From positions 124,001 through 188,000 of the forward strand of contig JBAYYV010000004.1 in assembly GCA_041672845.1 (NCBI GenBank): DNA of 64,000 nt, in the 5' to 3' direction. The notes beneath the pieces were generated by a model. The model was given only the letters and a program-made list of their open reading frames with translations. It searched no databases and had not been told where the DNA came from. Position 1 is the stretch's first letter. Each line of letters opens with the position of its first letter. The DNA is from JBAYDV01 sp041672845 (GTDB lineage: Bacteria; Bacteroidota; Bacteroidia; Bacteroidales; UBA932). Both the position numbers and the translations under genes were made by a program. Below are positions 52,720-62,404 of this stretch, piece after piece.

Positions 52720-55236
52720 TTAAAATTGTTGTCCTATTACAAAATGGAAGTTAGATCCACTAGTTTCACCATTTATTGGATCAAATCCATAACCCCAATC
52801 GATACCTAATAATCCAATAGCAGGTAAAAATATTCTAAGACCTATACCGGCTGAACGTTTGATAGAAAATGGTTGAAATTGTTTCATATCATACCAACAA
52901 TTACCTCCTTCTAAAAATCCTAATACATATATAGTAGATGAAGGCTGTAAAACTACAGGATATCTTAACTCCATAGTAAACTTATCATAAACATGACCAG
53001 CATAAGCACCATCTATTAGTGGGGTCAAAGAATAGTTAGCATATCCTCTTAAAGCTACGACTTCAGCTCCATATGTATTATAACCTGACATCCCATCACC
53101 ACCGACTTGGAATCCTTCAAAAGGAGAATAGCCTAAGTCTTTATTATAATATCCTAAATAACCGAACTGAGCTCTAGTCATAAGTACTAGATCGCCGATT
53201 AATTTAGTATATAAAGTTCCTTTAGCAGTCCACTTATGATATTCTATCCATCTATATCTTTTACTATCTTCCATAGAAGAATAATCGGTATCGTCACTTC
53301 TAAATAAAGAATAAGGTGGAGTTAACTGCAATCCTAATACAAAATCTGAACCTGACCTAGGATAAATCATCTGATCTGTCGAATTTCTGGCCAAGGTGAT
53401 TTTATAACTTAAATTATTAGAATAACCATCACTAAAAATAAAATAGTAATTCCAATCATTCAACTCATATGTTTGCAAACTTAAAGCATGATAAAGTTGG
53501 AAATAATTATCAGGCCATTTTAATCTATTACCTAAACTTACAGTAGCACCATAAACTTTCATAGATTGCTCAGATGAATTAGCATACCAATAATATGAAT
53601 TAGTTTGCTTAGTATAATAAGTAGAAATAGATAACGAAGTAGGTTTTTTACCAAATAACCATGGTTCAGAAAAACTAGCTTGAAGAGCAGTATAATATGT
53701 ACCATTAGTTTGGAAATTCAAAGCAAAACTCTGAGCATCTCCATAAGGAACAGGTCTCCATGCACCTTTTTTAAACATTCTTCTGACTGAGAAGTTATTA
53801 AAACTGACACCGATCGTGCCGACAAAAGAATAACCACCCCAACCACCAGAAAGATTAAGCTTACTGTCTGGCTTTTCTGCTACATTATAAGTAAGATCTA
53901 CTGTATTATTCATCTGATTAGGAATAATAGAATAACCTTTAGCAGGATCTACTGCATATTCAGGATCAAAATGTCCCATAGAAGAAATTTCACGTATAGA
54001 ACGTTCAAAATCTTGCTGACTATATAAATAACCAGGTCTAGTGAAAATTTGTCTTCTTACGACTCTTTCATTAGTAATGTTATTACCACTAATTACTATA
54101 TTATTAAAGAGGGCAGGTTTTCCTTCGACTATTCGCATTTCTACATCTATAGAATCTTTATCAATATTTATTTCTACAGGGACTATATTAAAAAACAAGT
54201 AACCTTTATTCTTATATAAAGAACCGACATCCATTTCCTGTTTTTTAGGATCTCCAAATAGTCTTTTTTGCAATAAAATCACATCATAGATATCACCCTT
54301 ACTAATTTTTAAGATATTACTTAATTGCTGAGAAGTATATAAAGAATTACCAGTCCAAGTTATATTTCTAAAGAAATACTGTTTTCCTTCATTAATATAA
54401 ATATCAATACCTAATCTAGCTTCTTTTATTTCATAAATAGAATCTCTAATTACTTTAGCATCTCTATAACCTTGTTCATTAAAGGCTAACAATAAAGTAT
54501 TTAAATCTTCTTTGTATTCTTTCTCTTTAAATTTCTTACTCTTTAAAAAATTTCTAATTCTCTGATCCTTAGTGTTTTCCATCTTACTAAGAATCTTTCC
54601 ATCTTTCACATTATGATTACCATAGAAATTAATTCTCTTAACCTTTACCTTTTTACCTTTATCTATTTTAAATACTATTTGAATAGCATTTTTTATTCGT
54701 TTATCAGTTTTAATAATAATTTCTATTTTAGCTCTTATAAAACCTTTTTCATTATAATAATCTTTTATAAGTTTGGTCCACTGACGTTTCTTATATTCAG
54801 AATATTCAGATGCTCTTCTAAGATGTAATTTTTCCTTAAGCTCTTTTTCTTGAGAAGATTTAATTCCTTCAAATACCCACTTAGATACCCTAGGCCTTTC
54901 TTGCAAATTTAAACATAAATAAACTGTATCTTTATTTTGAGAAAGAGAATCTATATATAAAGAAACATTAGAAAATAACTTTTGACCCCAGATCTTCTTG
55001 ATAATAGAAGAGGATTCATCACTAGGTAAAACTATTTCTTCACCTTTATTAAGACCAGATAACATAATTATCTGTTTCTCATTTAAATATTTTACTCCGG
55101 TGACTTTAACACCACCAATAACATACTTTTGTGGCTTATCATAATTAACCGTTATACCTACTTTATTAGATTCCTGAGCATAGGTAAATACTGGGAGTAT
55201 TATGGATATTAAAATAATTAATTTTCTAAACTTCAT
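52720..55236 (-). CDS. bamA: Outer-membrane protein assembly factor BamA
   Basis: An 838-residue Omp85 protein that folds beta-barrels into the outer membrane. Signal peptide ISIILPVFTYAQES. POTRA repeats run from about 35 to 450 (for example VTGVKYLNEKQIIMLSGL, VSKWVFEGIKSSQEKEL, KRINFYGNHNVKD). The 16-strand barrel follows, with the lid-lock region GGDGMSGYNTYGAEVVALRG near 715, and the final Phe of FVIGQQF is the barrel signature. It lies between uppS and ompH. Confidence 0.96.
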   Translation of the reverse strand: MKFRKLIILISIILPVFTYAQESNKVGITVNYDKPQKYVIGGVKVTGVKYLNEKQIIMLSGLNKGEEIVLPSDESSSIIKKIWGQKLFSNVSLYIDSLSQNKDTVYLCLNLQERPRVSKWVFEGIKSSQEKELKEKLHLRRASEYSEYKKRQWTKLIKDYYNEKGFIRAKIEIIIKTDKRIKNAIQIVFKIDKGKKVKVKRINFYGNHNVKDGKILSKMENTKDQRIRNFLKSKKFKEKEYKEDLNTLLLAFNEQGYRDAKVIRDSIYEIKEARLGIDIYINEGKQYFFRNITWTGNSLYTSQQLSNILKISKGDIYDVILLQKRLFGDPKKQEMDVGSLYKNKGYLFFNIVPVEINIDKDSIDVEMRIVEGKPALFNNIVISGNNITNERVVRRQIFTRPGYLYSQQDFERSIREISSMGHFDPEYAVDPAKGYSIIPNQMNNTVDLTYNVAEKPDSKLNLSGGWGGYSFVGTIGVSFNNFSVRRMFKKGAWRPVPYGDAQSFALNFQTNGTYYTALQASFSEPWLFGKKPTSLSISTYYTKQTNSYYWYANSSEQSMKVYGATVSLGNRLKWPDNYFQLYHALSLQTYELNDWNYYFIFSDGYSNNLSYKITLARNSTDQMIYPRSGSDFVLGLQLTPPYSLFRSDDTDYSSMEDSKRYRWIEYHKWTAKGTLYTKLIGDLVLMTRAQFGYLGYYNKDLGYSPFEGFQVGGDGMSGYNTYGAEVVALRGYANYSLTPLIDGAYAGHVYDKFTMELRYPVVLQPSSTIYVLGFLEGGNCWYDMKQFQPFSIKRSAGIGLRIFLPAIGLLGIDWGYGFDPINGETSGSNFHFVIGQQF

Positions 55237-55270
55237 ATGTTATATTAGTTTGTCATACCTAAAATTCTTG

Positions 55271-55278
55271 CAAAGATA
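55271..55278 (-). promoter_or_regulatory. Predicted -7 element (TATCTTTG) of bamA
   Basis: Identical to the -7 box of the tRNA cluster, about 35 bases before the bamA ATG. It suggests bamA-ompH has its own promoter after uppS. No -33 TTTG is clear. Confidence 0.5.
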
Positions 55279-55297
55279 GTACTTATTATTTATCTTT

Positions 55298-56083
55298 CTA
55301 CTTATTATTTAGTTGTTCGCTTGTTTTACCAAATCGCCTTTCTCTATTAACATAATTTTCTATTGCTTTCTTAAGATCCTTCATACGAAAATCAGGCCAA
55401 AGTATATCTAAAAAATATAGTTCAGTATATGCTAACTGCCATAATAGATAATTACTAATTCTGGTTTCGCCACTGGTTCTAATCATTAAATCTGGATCTG
55501 GAATATCAGCAGTAGCCAAATATTTTTCAAATGTTTTCTCGTCTATCAAAGCAGGATTTTCATTAATAGAATCATTAAAAAGTAGTGCATCAGTAACTTG
55601 CTGTTTAGAAACTTTTATACATTTATTTACTGCTTGCATTATATCCCATCTACCACTATAACTAATAAATAATATTAAAGTCATTCTTGTATTATTTACT
55701 GATTCCTCTTCTAGATGTTCAATATCTTTTAATAACTTTTCAGAAAGTTTAAATCTATCACCTATTACTCTAAATTTAATATTATTCTTCATAATAGTAT
55801 CTCTCTCTTTATGAATAGCTTGAAACATTAAACTCATTAAACCATCTACTTCATCTTTAGGACGATTCCAGTTTTCAGAAGAGAAGGCATATAGACTTAA
55901 ATATTTAATTCCTATTTCTGCTGCATAAGTAACAGTATCTCTTACACTTTCTACTCCAGCATTATGTCCAAATAATCTTTCATGATGCTGTTGTTTAGCC
56001 CAACGACCATTACCATCCATAATGATAGTAATATGTTTCGGTAATTTATCAGTAGAGAATTTATATTTATCTGATTCTTTCAT
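55298..56083 (-). CDS. uppS: Isoprenyl transferase (undecaprenyl diphosphate synthase)
   Basis: A 261-residue cis-prenyltransferase making the C55 lipid carrier for cell-wall and surface glycans. TIIMDGNGRWAKQQ (catalytic Asp), GHNAGVESVRDTV, YLSLYAFSSENWNRP, and near the C-terminus DPDLMIRTSGETRISNYLLWQ. I place the start at ATG 56083, giving MKESDKYKFSTDKLP. The ATG overlaps the nadK stop region by three bases (the nadK TAA is at 56085-56087, ATG at 56081-56083). A longer frame to 56149 would read 22 residues of nadK DNA. Confidence 0.94.
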   Translation of the reverse strand: MKESDKYKFSTDKLPKHITIIMDGNGRWAKQQHHERLFGHNAGVESVRDTVTYAAEIGIKYLSLYAFSSENWNRPKDEVDGLMSLMFQAIHKERDTIMKNNIKFRVIGDRFKLSEKLLKDIEHLEEESVNNTRMTLILFISYSGRWDIMQAVNKCIKVSKQQVTDALLFNDSINENPALIDEKTFEKYLATADIPDPDLMIRTSGETRISNYLLWQLAYTELYFLDILWPDFRMKDLKKAIENYVNRERRFGKTSEQLNNK

Positions 56084-56084
56084 A

Positions 56085-56966
56085 TTAGAAATTACGTTGG
56101 TCAGCTCCCCATGAGAGTTTATCATGTAAGGCTTGAAAAAAACCTGCATTTTTATCTGAGAAAATAATAGATGGTATAGTACATGTACTCTTGCATACCT
56201 TGAATTTAAAATCAGAGCTAACTACAATAGATTTATTGTCGACAGACAAAACAGCATCATCTGCTCTAGACTGTAAACTCACCTCTATTTCACTGTCATC
56301 TGTTATAACTAATGGTCTCATGTTTAAATTATGAGAAGCTATCGGCGATAATATGAAAACATGACATGACGGAGTAACTATAGGCCCCCCAACGGATAAT
56401 GAATATGCAGTAGAACCTGTAGAAGTAGCTATAATAAAACCATCAGCCCAATATGTAGGAATCGCATGGCCATTAATCTTTACATCTATACCCATTAAAG
56501 TAGGAATCGTTCTCTGTACAGATATTTCATTAACAGCATATTTAAATATATCCAAAGGAGTTTCTAGACATAGTTTTAATAATGGTAACCCCACATAATG
56601 ATAATCACCTTCTATTATCCTATTCATCCATACTTGCTTTTGAGCAAATTTAGTAGCAGTAAGAAAACCTAATCTACCGAAATTAATTCCAACGACTGGA
56701 ATATTTTTATTTTTAATTAGAAATATCGAACCGATAAAAGTACCATCTCCTCCTAAAGTTATCATCATATCTATATCGTCTTCTAAATCATCAGAAGTAG
56801 AAAAGATTTTTCCTTTAGGGAACTTTTCACTATCATCTTTAATAGCTTTATATAATTTATGATAGTAATATAGTCTTACCCCTTTTTCATGAAAATAATT
56901 AAACATGAAAAAGAATTTTTCTTTTAATTCCGGGTTAAAATCTTTAGCGTAAAATGCTAGTTTCAT
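56085..56966 (-). CDS. nadK: NAD kinase
   Basis: A 293-residue ATP-NAD kinase, the sole route to NADP. The phosphate-binding TLGGDGTFIGSI is near 72, followed by VGINFGRLGFLT near 92. GSTAYSLSVGGPIV (near 181) is the diacylglycerol-kinase-fold motif. It is divergent from pdxJ across 110 bp. A near-consensus CATATTTG box is 25 bases before its ATG. uppS begins at its stop codon, so the two are coupled. Confidence 0.95.
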   Translation of the reverse strand: MKLAFYAKDFNPELKEKFFFMFNYFHEKGVRLYYYHKLYKAIKDDSEKFPKGKIFSTSDDLEDDIDMMITLGGDGTFIGSIFLIKNKNIPVVGINFGRLGFLTATKFAQKQVWMNRIIEGDYHYVGLPLLKLCLETPLDIFKYAVNEISVQRTIPTLMGIDVKINGHAIPTYWADGFIIATSTGSTAYSLSVGGPIVTPSCHVFILSPIASHNLNMRPLVITDDSEIEVSLQSRADDAVLSVDNKSIVVSSDFKFKVCKSTCTIPSIIFSDKNAGFFQALHDKLSWGADQRNF

Positions 56967-57020
56967 CTATTTATCGATTTTTTTATCATACAAATATGGC
57001 TAAAATTATCTTATAATACT

Positions 57021-57028
57021 TATTTTTG
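57021..57028 (+). promoter_or_regulatory. Predicted -7 element (TATTTTTG) of pdxJ
   Basis: A TAnnTTTG match with a predicted leader of about 45 nt before the pdxJ ATG. A -33 TTTG is not evident. Confidence 0.4.
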
Positions 57029-57076
57029 TCTAATTAATTTTGGATATTGTAAATAAGACTTTTAAATATAATAATT

Positions 57077-57796
57077 ATGACTAGACTAAGCGTCAATATT
57101 AATAAATTTGCTACTCTACGCAATGCTCGTGGAGCAAATATGCCTAATATTATTAAGACTGCTATGGATTGTGAAAGATTTGGTGCACAAGGAATAACTG
57201 TTCATCCTCGTCCTGATGAAAGACATATTAAATATCAAGATGTAAGAAATTTAAAACCCATATTAACTACAGAATTTAATATAGAAGGTAATCCTATAAA
57301 AGCTTTCCAAGAATTAGTAATAGCTAACACTCCTAATCAGGTAACTATGGTTCCTGATTCAGAAAATGTTATTACTTCTAATACAGGTTGGGATACTATT
57401 AAAAATAAGAAGTTTTTACAAGAGATGTGTAAACTTTTTAAAAGTTATGGTATTCGTACTTCTATTTTCATAGATCCTGATGTAGAAATGATTAAACATG
57501 CTGCTGACTGCGGCTGTGACCGTGTAGAATTATATACTGAAAGTTATGCTAAGAATTATTCTATAAATAAAGAACTGTCCATTGCTAAATATTATAAGGC
57601 TGCAGAACAAGCAAAAAAATCCGGACTTGGATTAAATGCTGGACATGATTTAAATCTAGACAATCTTAAATATTTCTGTGAAACTATTCCATGGATAGAC
57701 GAAGTTTCTATAGGGCATGCTCTTGTATGTGAGGCTCTTTACTTAGGTTTAGATAATACTATTAATCTATACTTAAAAGAACTCAACAATTTTTAG
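57077..57796 (+). CDS. pdxJ: Pyridoxine 5'-phosphate synthase
   Basis: A 239-residue TIM-barrel enzyme condensing deoxyxylulose phosphate (made by the Dxs above) with aminoacetone phosphate to form pyridoxine phosphate. TRLSVNINKFATLRNAR begins the protein. ITVHPRPDERHI (near 40), TMVPDSENVITSNTGW (near 93), FIDPD and NAGHDLNLDNLKYF (near 195) are characteristic. It is monocistronic or followed by the OmpH-like lipoprotein after 111 bp. Confidence 0.96.
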   Translation: MTRLSVNINKFATLRNARGANMPNIIKTAMDCERFGAQGITVHPRPDERHIKYQDVRNLKPILTTEFNIEGNPIKAFQELVIANTPNQVTMVPDSENVITSNTGWDTIKNKKFLQEMCKLFKSYGIRTSIFIDPDVEMIKHAADCGCDRVELYTESYAKNYSINKELSIAKYYKAAEQAKKSGLGLNAGHDLNLDNLKYFCETIPWIDEVSIGHALVCEALYLGLDNTINLYLKELNNF

Positions 57797-57804
57797 TATA
57801 TTTG
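57797..57804 (+). promoter_or_regulatory. Predicted -7 element (TATATTTG) of the OmpH-like gene
   Basis: A TAnnTTTG match starting at the base after the pdxJ stop codon, giving a leader of about 100 nt that contains the repeat at 57825-57860. Confidence 0.4.
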
Positions 57805-57824
57805 TAGGTGTTTTTAAAAAATTA

Positions 57825-57860
57825 TAGCTGTTTATAATAATAATTGTAGCTGTTTATAAT
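57825..57860. repeat. 14-bp direct repeat (TAGCTGTTTATAAT) in the leader of the OmpH-like gene
   Basis: Exact copies at 57825-57838 and 57847-57860, spaced 22 bp, about two helical turns. Possible regulator binding site or a duplication. Confidence 0.7.
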
Positions 57861-57907
57861 CTTATTAAAAAAACGAATATTAAACATTTTTACATAATAA
57901 ATTACAC

Positions 57908-58498
57908 ATGAAAAAAATTACTCTTTATTTAACTTTAGTGTTACTTGCTTCATTTACTTTCACATCATGTATGAATCAAGATAATCCAGAAACTAATACT
58001 GCTGAACATTCTACAGTTAAAAGTGAAATTGCATACATTCAAATAGACAGTTTAATTCAAGGTTATGATATGTTTTCTGACCTAACTACTGAACTTGAAA
58101 GTAAAGCCGAAATAATTCGTAAAGATTTAAATAAAAAAGGTCGTGCTTTTCAGAATTCTGCTAAAGATTTAGATAGCAGAATGAAAAAAGGTACTATTAC
58201 TTCTTATGAAGCTAATAATCAAAGAACTATTCTTTTAAAACGTCAAGAAAATCTTCAGAATTATTCTAATCAGAAATCTCAAGAAATGTCTGAAGAACAA
58301 CAAGTAATGATTAATAAAGTAATGGATGCTATTCAAACTTATGTAGTAGAATTCAACAAGACAGCTAATTACAAGATGATTCTTACAAATAGTAATGTTT
58401 CTAACACTATTCTTACGGCTGATCCTGCTTTAAATATTACTGATCAGATTCTTAAAGGCATTAACGAAGAATACATTAAAAATAAGAAAAATAAATAG
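57908..58498 (+). CDS. OmpH/Skp-like lipoprotein
   Basis: A 196-residue lipoprotein with signal MKKITLYLTLVLLASFTF and lipobox Cys21 (TSCM). AYIQIDSLIQGYDMFSDLT matches the OmpH start, then a long Lys/Gln/Glu coiled-coil (about 65-135) and the typical C-terminus NKTANYKMILTNSNVSNTIL. It is a membrane-anchored relative of the Skp chaperone at 52096, function unproven. Its TAG stop shares one base with the GTG start of the next gene (TAGTG). Confidence 0.85.
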   Translation: MKKITLYLTLVLLASFTFTSCMNQDNPETNTAEHSTVKSEIAYIQIDSLIQGYDMFSDLTTELESKAEIIRKDLNKKGRAFQNSAKDLDSRMKKGTITSYEANNQRTILLKRQENLQNYSNQKSQEMSEEQQVMINKVMDAIQTYVVEFNKTANYKMILTNSNVSNTILTADPALNITDQILKGINEEYIKNKKNK

Positions 58499-59625
58499 TG
58501 AAAATAGCGATTCTATCCTGTTTTTATCCTTATAGAGGAGGAATAGCCCAGTTTAATGATTTATTAATAAAGGAATTGGGCCAAGAGCATACTGTCAAAG
58601 CATATAATTTTTCAAGACAATATCCTAACTTCTTTTTCCCTGGAAAAACTCAGTTTGTAGAATCTTATGATAAAGCCGTATCTAAGGAGCCTAATGCTTT
58701 TTTAGATACGGCTAATCCTTTTTCTTATATAAAAACGGCCAAAAATATTAATAAGTGGAAACCTGATATTCTTATCACTAGGTATTGGATGTCTTATTTC
58801 GCCCCTTCTCTAGGTTATGTAGCTCGTCATGTCAGTAAAGATTGTAAAAAAATAGCGATCATAGATAATGTGATTCCTCACGAAAAACATTTCTTCGATA
58901 AGCCTCTTACTAAATACTTTTTAAAATCTAATGATGGTTTCATTACTTTATGTAAGACTGTAGAAAATGATCTCCTTTCTTTTAAGGCTGACGCCCATAT
59001 AATCACCACCCCTCACCCTCTTTATTGTTCCTTCGGGAACAAAATAGAGAGAGATAAAGCTTGTGAATTATTAAAATTGTCACCGGATAAAAATAACATT
59101 TTATTCTTCGGCCTTATTCGAAAATATAAAGGTCTTGATATTTTAATTAAAGCTTTTTCACTTCTTAATAATAATTACCGTTTAATAATAGCTGGAGAAC
59201 CTTATGGATCATTCGATGAATATCAAAAACTCATTGACGCCAGTCCAAACAAAAAAAACATTTCTCTTTATAATCGTTATATTCCAGATACTGAAGTTTA
59301 TAAATATTTTAGTGCTTCTGATGTCTGTGTATTACCTTACCGTTCTGCTACTCAGTCTGGTATTAGTTCTATAGCATATAATTTTGATTTGCCTATGATA
59401 ACTACTAGTGTAGGGGGACTTAAAGAAACTATTGGAGATAATGGTACAGGAATTATAACAGAGTCAGAGGAACCTGAAGAAATCGCAGCAAAAATTGACT
59501 ATTATTTCTCAAATGATGAAATTAGAGAATCATTAATAAATAATATAAAAATAGAAAAAGAAAAATTATCTTGGAAGAAATTTGCTAAGAAAATCATCGA
59601 ACTTTATAAAACACTCTACAAATGA
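58498..59625 (+). CDS. Glycosyltransferase, GT4-like (GT-B fold)
   Basis: A 375-residue cytoplasmic glycosyltransferase. LSCFYPYRGGIAQFND at the N-terminus is typical of GT4 enzymes. NNILFFGLIRKYKGLDILIKA near 196 and SDVCVLPYRSATQSGISSIA (near 277) form the nucleotide-sugar domain, with TTSVGGLKETI. Donor and acceptor are unknown. The GTG start at 58498 overlaps the preceding stop by one base. Its stop overlaps purC by four bases (ATGA). It probably acts in surface glycan synthesis. Confidence 0.87.
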   Translation: MKIAILSCFYPYRGGIAQFNDLLIKELGQEHTVKAYNFSRQYPNFFFPGKTQFVESYDKAVSKEPNAFLDTANPFSYIKTAKNINKWKPDILITRYWMSYFAPSLGYVARHVSKDCKKIAIIDNVIPHEKHFFDKPLTKYFLKSNDGFITLCKTVENDLLSFKADAHIITTPHPLYCSFGNKIERDKACELLKLSPDKNNILFFGLIRKYKGLDILIKAFSLLNNNYRLIIAGEPYGSFDEYQKLIDASPNKKNISLYNRYIPDTEVYKYFSASDVCVLPYRSATQSGISSIAYNFDLPMITTSVGGLKETIGDNGTGIITESEEPEEIAAKIDYYFSNDEIRESLINNIKIEKEKLSWKKFAKKIIELYKTLYK

Positions 59626-60575
59626 AAGCAATAACTGGAACAGATTTCAATTTTAGAAATCAAACTAAAAAATATGTTGGGAAAGTAAGAGATGTCTATA
59701 CTATTAATCAAGATTTACTAGTAATGATAGCTACCGATAGAATCTCTGCTTTCGATGTCGTACTACCTAAAGGAATTCCATTTAAAGGTCAAGTACTTAA
59801 TCAGATAGCTTCTTTATTTCTGGATAGTACTGAAGATATCGTTAAAAATTGGAAAATAGCTTCACCAGATCCCATGGTAACATGTGGATATAACTGCCCA
59901 GGTCTTCCTGTAGAAATGATAGTTAGAGCTTATCTTACTGGTAGCTCATGGAGGACTTATCAAGAAGGTTCTAGAGAAATATGTGGAGTACCTATTCTAG
60001 ATGGCATGAAAGAACATCAGAGATTTGAGCATCCTATTATCACTCCTACTACTAAAGCTGAGATAGGTGATCATGATGCTAACATATCACGTGAAGAAAT
60101 AATATCACAAGGTCTTGTATCAGAAGAAGATTACAAGAAACTTGAAGAATATTCTCTTAAACTTTTCGAAAGAGGAACTAAAATGGCAGCTGAAAGAGGT
60201 CTTATTTTAGTAGATACTAAATATGAATTTGGTAAAAAAGATGGAGAAATCTATTTAATCGATGAAATTCATACTCCTGATTCTTCTAGGTATTTCTATG
60301 CTAACAGATACCAAGAAAAATTTGAAAAAGGTGAACCCCAAAAACAACTTTCAAAAGAATTTGTTAGAGAATGGCTTATGTCAGAAGGCTTTTCTGGACA
60401 AGAAGGACAGAAAATTCCTACTATGACAGAAGAGATTATTAAATCTATCTCTGAAAGATACATTGAATTATTTGAAAAAATCACTGGCAAGAAATTTGTG
60501 CCACAGCCTTATAATGATAATTCTTTCACAAGAATAGAAACTAACATTGAAAATTTACTTGCAAGATTTATATGA
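59622..60575 (+). CDS. purC: Phosphoribosylaminoimidazole-succinocarboxamide synthase
   Basis: A 317-residue SAICAR synthase, step 8 of purine synthesis. GKVRDVYTINQDLLVMIATD near 19, VRAYLTGSSWRTYQEG near 107, HQRFEHPIITPTTKAE near 131, YLIDEIHTPDSSRYF near 212. It is the long form common in Bacteroidetes and eukaryote-like enzymes. It sits in a run with unrelated envelope genes, joined by ATGA overlaps on both sides. Confidence 0.96.
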   Translation: MKAITGTDFNFRNQTKKYVGKVRDVYTINQDLLVMIATDRISAFDVVLPKGIPFKGQVLNQIASLFLDSTEDIVKNWKIASPDPMVTCGYNCPGLPVEMIVRAYLTGSSWRTYQEGSREICGVPILDGMKEHQRFEHPIITPTTKAEIGDHDANISREEIISQGLVSEEDYKKLEEYSLKLFERGTKMAAERGLILVDTKYEFGKKDGEIYLIDEIHTPDSSRYFYANRYQEKFEKGEPQKQLSKEFVREWLMSEGFSGQEGQKIPTMTEEIIKSISERYIELFEKITGKKFVPQPYNDNSFTRIETNIENLLARFI

Positions 60576-62404
60576 TTAAAAAACTAAGCATAATATTAAG
60601 TTTCCTAGTATTTATTTTACCGAATACTTCTGCTATTTCTCAAAATTATGTCACTCCTCCAGTAGAGATATCCCAAGAAATAGTTAAAATAAATAATAAT
60701 ACTTTTTACATTCATAAAGTTCTAAAAAAACAAACTTTATATTCTATATCTAAAAAGTATCAAATATCTCTAGCAGAAATTCAAAAAAATAATAAGAAAA
60801 CACTCAAGAAAGGTCTTATAGTAGGTATGTTATTATACATCCCTACTAACAAAAATCTTCCTAAAACTTCTATTACTGGAACTATTCAGAATATACAGGG
60901 GACGACTCAGGACAAACAAATATCTGTAATAAAAGATGATATAGATACTGTAATTATAGAGAAAGGTAGGTACGAAAAACATAAAGTTAGATGGTATGAA
61001 ACTATAGAAGATGTAGCTGATAAGTATGATGTATCTGTAGAATCTATCATATTACTAAATAGATTAAAAGAATCCAAAGTTCATAAAAGACAAAAATTAT
61101 ATATTCCAGATGCTAAATTCATAGAAGAAAATTTTAACAATAAAAAAGAAAAACCTCTAACTGAATCTCTTTTCGAACCTCAAGATAATGCAGAAAATGA
61201 GTTAAATAATTTAACATCATATGTCAATAGTGAAAATTATAAATATAATGAACGTACTTATCATATAGCTTTCGTTCTGCCTATTAATATGCACGATAGT
61301 ATTAAAAATGCATCTTCTTTTATGATAGATTTTTATTCTGGAGTCCAGTTAGCTATTAAAGATTTACAATATCATTATGATTTAAGTCGATATAGAATTA
61401 GTTTAATAGATATGAGTGATTATTCTGATATTTATGAATTAGTTAATAGTAGAATTTTAGATGATTGCGAATTAATAGTAGGGCCTATAAACCCCCAAGA
61501 TTTACAAGTAATGGCCGAATTCGGTCTGAAACATAGAATACCGATAGTATCTCCACTTGATTATAGAACTAAAGATTTATGTATTAATAATCCTTATTTC
61601 TTCCAGTATCCTACTACTATGGAAAGTACCCAAGATTCTATAGTTAAGCATATAAATTTAGATTCTCACATTACTATTATTTCTGAAAAAGATATTAATG
61701 ATTCAGCTACTGATTACGGTTACGAATTATTTAATCAAAAACACATTCTATATGATAGTCTATGTTATAATAAATTAGGAGATGAAAATACTCCTATTCT
61801 TATTAAAAGTAAATTAGATACACTGAAGAAAAATTCCGTATATGTTTTATCAGAAAGTAATACTTTCGTTACTGATGCTTTAAGAAATTTAAAAGCTATT
61901 GGCACAAATGATAGTATTAGTATTACTGTATATGGACAACCCAAATGGGCAAATCTTAAGAACATAGAACAAAAAACCTTACATATTCTAAACACTCATC
62001 TATATTGTATATATTATACAGATTATCATAATCCAAATACTATAAATTTCGTGAAGAACTATGTAGATATTTATAAATGTGATCCTTCCAAAATGGCCAT
62101 ACAAGGTTATGATATAACCACATATTTTATGTCTGCCTTATCTGAATATGGAAGAGAATTTCCTATTTATTTAAACAATTTCAACAAATCACTTATTCAG
62201 TCTGATATTCACTTTATTAGTAAATCTTATAATAATGGATTTATTAATACAGCTACTAGAAATATAATCTATTTACCAAAGTGGAAAATGTGGTATTCTC
62301 ATAATATCGAAGGGATCACTGAACCTATAGAAATCATTAATCCTATAGAAACTATAGATTCATTACAGATAAAGCCTTTAGATTCCTTACAAACAAGCCT
62401 TTAG
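60572..62404 (+). CDS. LysM-domain protein with periplasmic-binding-like domain; repeat-truncated C-terminus
   Basis: A 610-residue exported protein. A signal peptide (LSIILSFLVFILPNTSAISQ) is followed by two LysM domains for peptidoglycan binding (about 47-92, TFYIHKVLKKQTLYSISKKY, and about 134-178, KHKVRWYETIEDVADKY). A type-1 periplasmic-binding-like domain follows (about 228-590, YHIAFVLPINMHD, YSGVQLAIKDLQYHYDL). Such proteins are common in Bacteroidetes next to cell-wall genes; no ligand is known. The C-terminal IDSLQIKPLDSLQTSL is encoded by a minisatellite, and a 23-bp unit shifts the frame to TAG at 62402. It overlaps purC by ATGA. Confidence 0.85.
   Translation: MIKKLSIILSFLVFILPNTSAISQNYVTPPVEISQEIVKINNNTFYIHKVLKKQTLYSISKKYQISLAEIQKNNKKTLKKGLIVGMLLYIPTNKNLPKTSITGTIQNIQGTTQDKQISVIKDDIDTVIIEKGRYEKHKVRWYETIEDVADKYDVSVESIILLNRLKESKVHKRQKLYIPDAKFIEENFNNKKEKPLTESLFEPQDNAENELNNLTSYVNSENYKYNERTYHIAFVLPINMHDSIKNASSFMIDFYSGVQLAIKDLQYHYDLSRYRISLIDMSDYSDIYELVNSRILDDCELIVGPINPQDLQVMAEFGLKHRIPIVSPLDYRTKDLCINNPYFFQYPTTMESTQDSIVKHINLDSHITIISEKDINDSATDYGYELFNQKHILYDSLCYNKLGDENTPILIKSKLDTLKKNSVYVLSESNTFVTDALRNLKAIGTNDSISITVYGQPKWANLKNIEQKTLHILNTHLYCIYYTDYHNPNTINFVKNYVDIYKCDPSKMAIQGYDITTYFMSALSEYGREFPIYLNNFNKSLIQSDIHFISKSYNNGFINTATRNIIYLPKWKMWYSHNIEGITEPIEIINPIETIDSLQIKPLDSLQTSL

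Noticed and set aside
56084..56149. Longer uppS start
   Set aside because: The extra 22 residues would be read from nadK coding DNA. ATG at 56083 lies at the nadK stop, typical of coupled genes.
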